A program made the position numbers and the translations under genes. DNA of 16,929 nucleotides, from assembly GCA_009602725.1 (NCBI GenBank), contig WELB01000060.1, positions 102,740 through 119,668 of the forward strand. Reading direction: 5' to 3'. Shown here one piece after another: positions 8,495 to 16,929 of the stretch. The stretch is from Spirogloea muscicola (Eukaryota; Streptophyta; Zygnematophyceae; Spirogloeales; Spirogloeaceae). The notes below the pieces were generated by a model, which was not told the DNA's origin, did no database searches, and worked only from the letters and a program-made list of their open reading frames with translations. Numbering within the stretch: the stretch's first letter is position 1; each line of letters starts with the position of its first letter.

Positions 8495-11400
8495 TCATGA
8501 GGATCTCTGAGGCTCGGCCCTTCTACGACCTCCACCACTTGCTTGCTGCCGCTTTGCTGCACGGCCACTGAGCTGGGCTGGAGCTTCGTGTTGGGTGCCA
8601 CTGCGGTCGCCACTGTCGACGTCAACGTAGTCCTCAGCTGCGGCAAACGGGCTCTCGCCCGCCTTTCTCCTCTTCTTCTTGAGGCGCTGCCTCAGCACCT
8701 CGCTGCCGTCCAAGCTTCGAGTCTCGACAGAGGACCCCACATCAGCCTCCGGCACCTGGCCCACCTCGATGTCCTCGTCAGTGTCATCGCCTGCTGCATC
8801 GCCGTCCCCGTGGCTTCCGTCGTCCTCCACAAGGTCTGGCCTGCTCCTGTCGTCGCCGTTCGTCCTGGCGCCCCCATCAGTAGCAGCCCTTTTCTTCGTG
8901 CTCTTCCGTGCTTGCCTTAAGAGGCCTTCTTCCTCAGTCGCCTGACCAGCGTCGTCTCCTATTAGTTCATCGGCAAACTGCCAGGCCTCATTTAGCGCGT
9001 CATACGAGGGGCCACTCTCTGTTTGGGCAACATCCTCCACCCCGTCCTCACCCTCGAGCCACTCGTCAATCTCGGCGCTGTCGAGGTCGCTGCCTTCTGC
9101 GTCATGGTCACCATTGCTGCTGGTACTCAATGTCCTATTCTTCTCAAGTACGCCCTCTTCCTCACTGACGATGTCGTCAGCCTCCACCCCATTCGTGTCC
9201 TCAACTTCACCATTGTCGTGATCACTGTCCTCGTCCAGATCCGTGTCCTCCTCGTCCTCGTCATCATCCTCGCCCTCATCGTCATCGCCATCCTCGTCGC
9301 TTTCCGCATCCCCCCCAACCACCGCATCATCGGACTCCTCATCGTCGCCCTTCCTGCGCTTCTTGGCCGGCGCCCCCTTCCTCGACGCCTTTGTTGCATA
9401 GAATTTGTGGAAGAAGACTGCCTCAGTGGGCACCTCGTCCTCCTTGAGCTGCCCAAACTCCTCACCACTAAGTGGCCATAAACCCTGGCTTTCATCCTGT
9501 GAGGCACGCGGACAAGGAGACACCACCTGATTAAAGATAAGGTAGATTTACAAGGACCACAAGATGCACAACAAAATCACAAGTATAAAGTAAGCAGTAT
9601 CAAGGTCCAGATAAACATGAACACCCTGAAGATTTCAACTATTGTACCTTGCATAGCATAATGTATACCATGATTCTTACTTAAGTCTTGTTGACCACAT
9701 ATATCTTATAACATGTTGGGCATTTGCCACACAGGCATCTACTATCTCACCAATGCAGTGGAACTAAATTTATTCAGAGAGCTTTGACTCTATGTGCCAA
9801 TGCATGAGTGCATATAATTAGCATGATATCTGGATGCAATGCAGAAGCAGCTCATGGACTTGCAAGCAGCGGCAAACGCCAAGTGCGACCAGCAGACCTT
9901 GCGGAGCGGCTGCATCAGTGACAAGCCCCTCACTGTCACACTGTCCACCTCCCCTCTCCTTTGTCCTCGCTGGGCCTTGGGCTTCTTCTCGGCAAAGCGG
10001 TCGAGGAACGCGCCGAGCGCCAGGTCCCTGAGAGGGTCGCCACTGTACGCCACATTGGCGCCCGACAGCAGCGTGCGGGCCATGGCGGCGACTGATGGGT
10101 GCACATGCGCCGCCAGCCCGTTGATTTCCCACCAGCAGGCCTTCTCGGCACCACTGCGAGCAAGGCCAGGGCGTAGATCATCGAACGTGTTGCCATTTTA
10201 GCAGAAGCATGTGAGCCATTTCACCAGAATTGCAATGTCTTTAAGGAGCATGACTGAGAAAAGTGGAGCCAAAAGAATGTCTGTCCACGTACACACTTAG
10301 CCAGGAGTGTGGACATGAGGACAATTAAGTGGGCGTCTGGACCTCTTTGGACTGCATGCATGGCTGAAGATGAGCTCATGACTACCACTATGAGGCAAAT
10401 GAACTGCTGTAAATCTCAACTTACTTACAGATGAGAGCGCGAGCCTTGACACAGATCTTTCATAAAGGTATGGTCGAACTGATGACACATCTTGAGTGCA
10501 AGTGCATTTGGGAGCAGAAGGGCAGCTATGATAGTGATATCCACCTGTAACATGGGTCCCGGGCGCGAGCATCGTAGCTGCCCTTGGGTGGCCACCGGCT
10601 GCCCGCCTCCTCCCCTCGCTCGGTGCCACTGCTTGCCTGCTGCCTGTCAGCCTCGCTTTGCTCAGATTGTATGCCAGCGGTCCTCTGCAGATGACCATTA
10701 TCTCCTCTGGGTTTCTTCAATTGCTTCGACGACAAGTGATTGTCGTCATCCTCCTCGTCACTACCTTCCTCCTCAGCTTCGTTAAGAGCATCGCCGCTCT
10801 CGTCGTCGTTGTCTTCGTCACCCACATCGATGCGGTCACCTTGCATGCCCTCGCGAGCATCATAGTCACCTCCCTCATCTGCCACTAGATCGCCAGCGTC
10901 ATTGCCAGCGTTGGATCGAACCCTGCTCTCGCTTCTGGCAGCTTCGCCCTCCTCTTCCGGGAGGTCCACAAAGTGCTCAAGCTCATCGTCCTGCTCCATT
11001 GGCTGCAAAACTGCACTCCTGCAGAGAATGAACACAGCCCCAGTTTAGCTCCTTGCTACAAATTACGATGCTCTTGTGCAACTATCCATGGCTTGAGCTG
11101 ACAATTCTTCATTGTGGCAGTCATAGCGGAGTAGTGGCACATGACTTTTCTGCTTGAGCCCTCTGTGATCACTTCAGAAGTTGAGCTGATGACGAGGATG
11201 TCAGTGTGATTGCAATACCTATCTGCTAAGCAACTCGGTTACCATTGCACCAAAAGTCCACAGCTAAGACAAGTCACACAAATCAGCCTTCCCCTTGAGG
11301 CTCGAGTCTTCAAGTAAACTACCAGAGCATAGGCCGTGCTTTCAAAATCTCCGAGACCAGCATGAGCGCGCCGCAGACGAATGAAGCAGGCTGCTGCAAG

Positions 11401-14400
11401 GATACCTGCAGCAGCAACATTTGACAAAAGAATTATTGCCAACATTTGTCAAAGTTATGAGTCAGGTGTTTGTAAAAATCAGCAACATTGAATTGCCTTT
11501 ATTGCAAGATACTTAGAGCAGAATTAAGCAATATGCTGCTAATCACAACATGTAGGACCAACGGAGCCATTGCATTGGGCACCTGCATGAGGCGCTTGGT
11601 GAAGGCTGCCACCCGCTTGATGTTGAGATCCGACTTTATTGACTTGAAGAGAATGCTGAAGAACATGGCTGCCTGTTGCAGCTCAAGGAAGGCCGGTTAG
11701 GTGCCCTACCAAAGTACAAATAGTAGAGGACGTGTATCATAGTAGGCATGTACCACAAGCTCTAACTTTGAGAGCTTACATTTGAGTTGCAATTCGAAAT
11801 TACACAAAATACCAATTTAAGGTGTAATCATAAGTGCATTTGCCCACACATTCTTCTTGCTAGGTATTCTTCAGAACAGATACCAAAAGCTCATGCTATG
11901 ATTTTGGTTCTCTGAAGCTTGAGAAGCTGAAGCTTGCTTGGACAATGATTTCAGCAAAGAGCACATCGTGTGCTCGCGGCCTGGGTCGAGGACTTAAGGA
12001 CTTGGTAATCTGATTGACATTCAAGGTTTGCAGCTTTGTAAACTTGGTGTCTCATGCAGAGTATGGGAACTGGTCGAGTTGTAATGACAACTTCGTAGAG
12101 AGAAGTTCTTGCACCTTGGAGGACTTGGCCAAGGCAGGGGAGAGGAGGACAGAGTAGAGCGCCCGGAAGAAGCGGTCAGACGTTGCGGCCCGTGCTACCA
12201 TCAGCTGGTGCATGAGGGTCAGCGCCTGCACTGCCAGGTTCACATTGCCAGAGTGGACCTACGCCATGGAGCCACGAAAAGCTAACACTCTCAGCTGTCA
12301 TCGAAGTATTCCAGGCCGTAATCAGTGAGGTTCAGGCAGGCAACTACACCATGTTGCCAATCTACGAGTATAAGCTCCAACCAGCATCAAATCAGGTCCA
12401 CAAAACTCAAAGAGTGAGTATCCTATACGTCATGACTAAGGAGAAGAGAGGTGAAACGAATCCCTACCCCTTGATGCCAGCTTTGACTATGTGTCTTCCT
12501 CAGTAGCAGTACTACTGCCAGGAATAAGAGCAGCATACAAGTGCACTCTGCTATGATCAGGGGGCTGTCTGCACTAACCATGCGGAAGAGGACGGGCGTG
12601 TGCTCCTCCACGACCTCCTCCACGTCCTCAGTGGCAACATACGGGAAGGCCCTGTTAACGCCCTGGTAAGGCATAGACCACGAAGACCAGCTGTCAATGT
12701 GGGTGGCACAGAGCAATTAAGGGTAGGTGGCAGGGCAACTGCAGGCTACTGGAGGCCCTGCCTTAGGTACATTCTGAACATTGTCCTCTGAAGAATCTGA
12801 CACGTCAGCAGTCCTAAGCACTGATTGTCAGCCATTAACATTGTTACCTGATATTGCTGTCAATGATAGTAGCTGCTTTTGACAATGTACAGTACGTCTC
12901 TGGCATGATCCAAGTGTGCAGGTTTTGTGAGAGCAGAGACTTGCATACCGTGAGGAGCGCAGAGAGGAGCCGCGAGTCTGCCTCCACGCCATCTTCTGGG
13001 TTCTGCTGCTGCTGCTTGAGCTTGCTTAGTCGCTTTCGGTCTTTGATGGAAGCTGCTTTTTTCCCTCCTCCAGCATCCGGCCTCTCCTTCAACTCTCCTG
13101 CTGTGATTGCCTTCAATATGTACATGCAAGACTGACAGTCAATCATAAGTAGCAATGCCTGGGTGAAGAGATCTGACCTGCCTCACTCAGCAGCACATGT
13201 ACTCAAGTGCAGCTCGGTCAAGCCTAAGACAGACTTCAAAGACAGACTATGGAGCTTGCTACTCGAGAGAAGTGACCTTGAAGAGTGCAAAGTAGATGTC
13301 CAGCAGCAGCTTTGCAAGCTTTGGACCGTCGCCCTTGTGGCTCAGGACTATTTGGTTCAGGAACACCGCCTGCCGCACAGGCAAAATAGTAGGATGAGCT
13401 GATGTTTAGTATACTGTTGACCAACAGCACAAACAGAGGGTTAGTATACCGCAAACACATATCACAAAGTTGCTTAAATTTGCTGCAACCTGTACCTAGG
13501 AAGCTCTCTTGTTTACATCGTACTCTCAAGCATGACCAGCAGCAGGTCACTTATCCATCAGGACTGCATTTCAGCCTTTACGTTTTACGAACGTCAATAA
13601 AGCATCAGATAAGCTATGATGCAAGTATAGCAGATAGCAGCTCCCTGAGTTGTCACAGATGTTGCTGCAGACTTTTGACATGGTGCAAAATCAGAATGCA
13701 GGAAATGTGAAGCTTACCCCGTAATACCTAGCACGCAGACCAACATGTGACCTGAAGACAAACGAATCGGCCTCCTGTACGACCACCATCTGCACCTCCA
13801 AAAACCCTCACTACTGAGTCGGCGGGTTTAGCAAGTCACCTCAATCTGCGTTTTGTGTTGGGTTATAGGATACATACAAGGAAACAGTGCTCAAGGCCAT
13901 CATGTCAGACTTAAAGCATATCTTGCACAAGTGCACATCAAGAGGGCTACACTTAAGCAATTACAAGAAGCACCAAAACTTAACAAAGTGGATCTTGCTA
14001 CTCGATCGACCATGGGGAGTGGACGTAGGAACCTTCATGTTGGGATGAGCAATAAGGAGGGAACCAAGCAGGTAGCCAGCTTTGGACGCCACCTTTCTAT
14101 CTGGATCTCCCAGCTGAAACCACACACCCAGACATAGACAATGATGCAAAAGAGTCATAGCCCCTTCCAAAGTTGTACTAAGAGCTCTCCCCTCGACTCT
14201 AAACACAAGAGCTTCACATTTCATCAAGGGATGTGATATGTCATCATCAAAAGTGTCTACGTGTATAACTCGGCTCAGTATAGATAGATCAGCATGAATC
14301 AAGCCTAGTCGTTGTCATATAAACTGACAGCCAAATCTTAACTTCGTACCTTGCCACATCAAAGAGGGCAACTTAGCTTGTTGAGCTCTTTAGATGTCAG

Positions 14401-16927
14401 AGACTTGCAAGTGACTATTCCAAAAGAAGAAGCTGGACCTTGTTGATGAGTGCTGAGAGCAGCCGCCGCTCCTGCTCCGGCTTCGCCTTGAGGAGCTCAA
14501 ATAAGGTCTGATGTATGAGACATGCTCAAGAAGCTCACGTCATCATGCCTGCAGTGACGCAATGAGGAAATTGAAGCAAGACTATGGAACGGCTGAAGTG
14601 GTGGCTCATTACATTAGATTGACCTCGGACATAAGGAGGTGCACACAAGCTAATCTTTGTCACTCTTTGAAGGACTTGGGTTGGCGATAGTCAACAGACT
14701 GCAGGCATGCAGCAGTCCTTCTGCTAATCACCTTGAGAGCCTTGTCCTTGTAAAAAGGGAGGCTGTCTTTGGTTGCAGCCTCAACGGCGTAAACGAATTG
14801 CTCGTATCTGGAGTACAATGCAGCAGCAGGACAGCAAGGAGTCAATTGAGCAACCAAACCAAATGATCAAGTAGATAAGATTCCCTGGTTTTAAGTTCCT
14901 AACATTCTGATATGGTCATGATGGTATGGTCATACCTCTCCTTCAGGTAGTCCTCGAATGCCCAGAAGAGCAGCAACCGCTGCCCGGCTTCGCCACTTGG
15001 CAGCAGCGCCAGCGGCTGCTGTGATAGGGCCCTCAGCTTGCGGTCTGGAAGTATGCTGCAAAACAAAGCCGGCGAGGGCCCACATCAGCGTGACTGCATA
15101 TCCCAAATGATGTGTGAAGGAGGTTGTAAAGGAGCCGGGTCTGCCCCATCTTCGGAGTGTTACGGTCTTTGCAACGGGTATAAGTGTGGGTTCAGGTTTC
15201 CAGTCTAAGACTGTTCAGTCTCTTGAAGATCGTACTACAGGGCTTGTGGTCACTTGCCTTGTCACAAACAGTTCGCGGAGCGCGTCCATGGCAGCGGCAG
15301 CCTGCCGCTTACCGCCCTTCGACGCCATCATGCCTGCACGACCACATGGGCAGAAGGGCAAGGACGCATGAGCCGAAACGGCGGCAGGTGACAGTAAAGC
15401 TGACGTCCTCTGCTGGAGCAAGCAAAACTTAGCATACGACATTATGAATCCAAAGCAAGGCTAACCAAAGTGTGTCAGAATTACTAAATGGTATTTAGGG
15501 ACGAAATTTTTGCCTTGGCCACAGAATAAAGTAGGGTCATAAAGCCTAATGTATCAAGGAATTGGACAGCGATTATGGCGCAGGATCCACATTTACAAGC
15601 TTTAAGGTGTCAATAATACTAGTAACACAAAATTTTAGGACTCGGGGGGCCTGGTCGAGTGGCCCCTTACCAACGAGCGCGCCCAACGAGCGGTGGCTCG
15701 CCAGCGGGTCTGCTTGCAGGCTGAGCGCCAGCGCCGCAATCTTGTCCTCCAACGTTCCTGACTGCTGCGCCTGCTGCAGGAACTGGGCCTCGGCAGACTG
15801 CCCTTTCCGTGGCACCTCGGCGGCAAGCCGTAGGAGCTCCGTGCCCTGCGCCAGGGCCCACAATAATAAGGAAGGGGGCAAGGCCGGAGCAACAGCTGGG
15901 GCGGCGGCGGCAGCCATGCAGACGGTGCAGCAGCAGCGCCCGCCGCTCGAAGGCGGCTGTCAAAGAAAGGAAACCCAACACGTGCAGGAGGAGCACACCA
16001 CCACCACCCAAAGCGGGAGAAATATCTATTACATATTATACATACATACATATATATATATACATTCATATATATGCTGAGGTCTGCCAGACAATGGGAT
16101 GGCTGGAGTACCTGGGCCCGCATTTGCGCCACGAGATTCCCTGGCGGCTGCTCTTGGTGCGCGCGGCGGACAATGGGGGCTGGCTGCCTGGCGGACGTCT
16201 CCTGCGCCTGTGCCGTCTTCTCCTTCTTCCCCTTCTTCGCCGTCGTCGCTGGAGCTGAGCCGTCGGGCGCTCCTGGCTCAGCTGCCGCCTCGGGCGCAGC
16301 CAGGACTGCCGCTGCCGCCGCGGCGGCGGCCTGGTGCCACGAGCTCTCACCTGAACAATGGCCGCCAGCACGCGGGAACACGGTCACAGTGGATACATGA
16401 GGACTCTGGGTTTGAGATTTACGAGCCTTAACTCTAGTCCCGGCGGCTAGTCATTCTGACTTGCGGCTACTAACTACAGATTATTTAGTGATCATCCTAC
16501 ATGCTCTTTGCTCGAATTAAGGGTTTAGAGTCAAGGGTTTGGCTTCCAGGCATCACTGCAAGCCATGCCGACGCATGCGGGAAGCGGTCACAGTGGAAAC
16601 ATGAGGCTCTGGGTTTGGGATTCAAGGGGCCTAAAGTCTAGTCCCGGCGGCTGGTCTTTCTGACTTGCGGCTAATGACCAGCCATAACTAAGTGCTTATC
16701 TTACTAAGTGATTACTCTAAGTGGTCCTTGCTTGCGATTTCGGGTTTAGAGGCAAGGGTTCAATTCCCGGGTATCAACGCGAGCCATGCCGACCAGCGGC
16801 GTGCGACGGCGGGCTCACCCATGAGAGCCGCAGCGTCGCTCGAGCCCAGCTGGTCGCGGGCGTCGGCGGCGCTGGCGCCAGGCGCTGCCCTGCCCTTGCC
16901 ACCGCCGCCGTCGCCGCCGCCGCTGCC
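8495..16927 (-). CDS. NOC1: NOC1/MAK21/CEBPZ ribosome-biogenesis protein (CCAAT-binding-factor domain), N terminus beyond window
   Basis: This is a nucleolar 60S pre-ribosome assembly factor (NOC1-NOC2 complex in yeast) with a HEAT-like fold. Minus-strand exons: 16927-16819, 16350-16112, 15845-15671, 15333-15258, 15055-14936, 14807-14732, 14507-14439, 14113-14033, 13789-13718, 13369-13277, 13110-12949, 12662-12579, 12258-12115, 11672-11583, 11405-11323, 11018-10545, 10153-9949, 9496-8495. All 17 joins are in phase (GT-AG, except GC-AG after 15258), giving 1117 residues. Family motifs in order: SGTLEDKIAAL, LFVT-SILPDRKLR, FWAFEDYLKERY, KPEQERRLLSALINKLGDPDR, AHPNMK, FLNQIVLSHKGDGPKLAK, SRLLSALLTGVNRAFPYV, SDRFFRALYSVLL, KSDLNIKRVAAF, SEILKARPMLW, then the C-terminal HVHPSVAAMARTLLSG, YSGDPLRDLALGAFLDRF and EAVFFHKFY. 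The N terminus is Gly/Ala-rich. A large acidic insert (exon 10545-11018) and a 300-residue acidic/basic tail (exon 8495-9496, with KKKRRK near the end) fit a nucleolar protein. The start codon is off the right edge. Confidence 0.95.
15056..15257 (-). other. GC-AG intron of NOC1
   Basis: The donor reads ACAAG|gcaagt and the acceptor ttttgcag|C, a 202 bp intron. Joining these sites restores the conserved family junction LFVT-S-ILPDRKLR with Ser encoded AG|C (phase 2). The nearest GT donor (CAA|gtgacc, 8 nt further along the minus strand) is weaker and would break the reading phase into ILPDRKLR. GC-AG introns are a minor, U2-spliced class with otherwise strong donor consensus, as seen here (AAG|GCAAGT). 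Confidence 0.85.
16032..16076. repeat. AT/CATA microsatellite in NOC1 intron 2
   Basis: Alternating (CATA)n and (TA)n units form a 45-bp simple repeat inside the 266 bp intron 15846-16111. It is non-coding, probably length-polymorphic, and in strong compositional contrast with the GC-rich exons on both sides. Confidence 0.8.
16370..16793. repeat. Diverged tandem duplication (about 205-220 bp unit) in NOC1 intron 1
   Basis: Two head-to-tail copies span about 16370-16574 and 16575-16793. Shared blocks in the same order include GCGGGAA, CGGTCACAGTGGA/CATGAGG, CTCTGGGTTTG, CTAGTCCCGGCGGCT, TTTCTGACTTGCGGCTA (TTCTGACTTGCGGCTA in both), GGGTTTAGAG/CAAGGGTT, and the terminal GCCATGCCGAC at 16564-16574 and 16783-16793. 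Together they fill nearly all of the 468 bp intron (16351-16818). Copies differ by substitutions and indels. No ORF is conserved between the copies. This could be a local intron duplication or two adjacent copies of a dispersed repeat. Confidence 0.75.
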
Positions 16928-16929
16928 GC

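Noticed and set aside
8543-9481. Long plus-strand frames rich in Val, Leu and Ser (resembling membrane proteins) opposite the NOC1 tail.
   Set aside because: They are the antisense of GAC/GAG-rich acidic codons, which read as Val/Leu/Ile/Ser on the other strand. The minus-strand reading continues the NOC1 homology.
16500-16770. GGGTTTAGAG/AAGGGTT motifs resembling plant telomere repeats (TTTAGGG).
   Set aside because: They occur singly within the intron duplication, not as a tandem array, so there is no interstitial telomere.
1-16929. Mobile element, CRISPR array, toxin-antitoxin or other defence system.
   Set aside because: No transposase, reverse transcriptase, terminal repeats with target duplication, regularly spaced repeats or defence domains could be seen; all strong coding signal belongs to three ordinary nuclear genes.

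Overview
The window looks like nuclear DNA from a green-lineage eukaryote, most likely a green alga. The genes are dense in spliceosomal introns (about 110-470 bp, mostly GT-AG). One gene carries a chloroplast transit-type N terminus, and another has the nuclease-plus-EF-hand architecture I associate with plants. Exons are moderately GC-rich, and one intergenic block is extremely GC-rich. The genus cannot be determined. I see no rRNA, tRNA, CRISPR array, transposase or viral gene.

Layout. (1) 16-702, minus strand: a two-exon gene for a small (142 aa) probable chloroplast membrane protein with one C-terminal transmembrane helix. (2) 703-3198: a 2.5 kb divergent intergenic region. It has an AT-richer part with an inverted TTGACCCG element, then a very GC-rich CpG-island-like block (about 2150-3060) with two G-box modules and a CCG-repeat tract. 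(3) about 3199-7280, plus strand: a 12-exon gene for an endonuclease/exonuclease/phosphatase (EEP) fold enzyme whose core is interrupted by an EF-hand module, so a putative Ca2+-regulated metal-dependent hydrolase. (4) 7281-8494: a convergent intergenic region with the 3' ends of its two neighbours. (5) 8495 to the right edge, minus strand: the 18 C-terminal exons of the CCAAT-binding-factor/NOC1/MAK21 ribosome-biogenesis protein (CEBPZ family). At least 1117 residues are encoded, and the 5' end lies outside the window.

I reconstructed both large genes exon by exon. All 17 NOC1 introns and 10 of the 11 EEP introns join in consistent phase at GT-AG (one GC-AG) sites; one EEP donor (near 6730) is uncertain. 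The three genes have no evident functional link: plastid membrane, putative Ca2+-dependent phosphoesterase, and nucleolar 60S assembly. This is ordinary nuclear gene order rather than an operon or defence island, and I found no convincing evidence of a new multi-gene system. The most interesting points are the EF-hand insertion inside the EEP catalytic fold, a GC-AG intron fixed by protein homology, a diverged tandem duplication filling NOC1 intron 1, the duplicated G-box module, and an upstream ORF whose stop overlaps a possible signal-peptide start.
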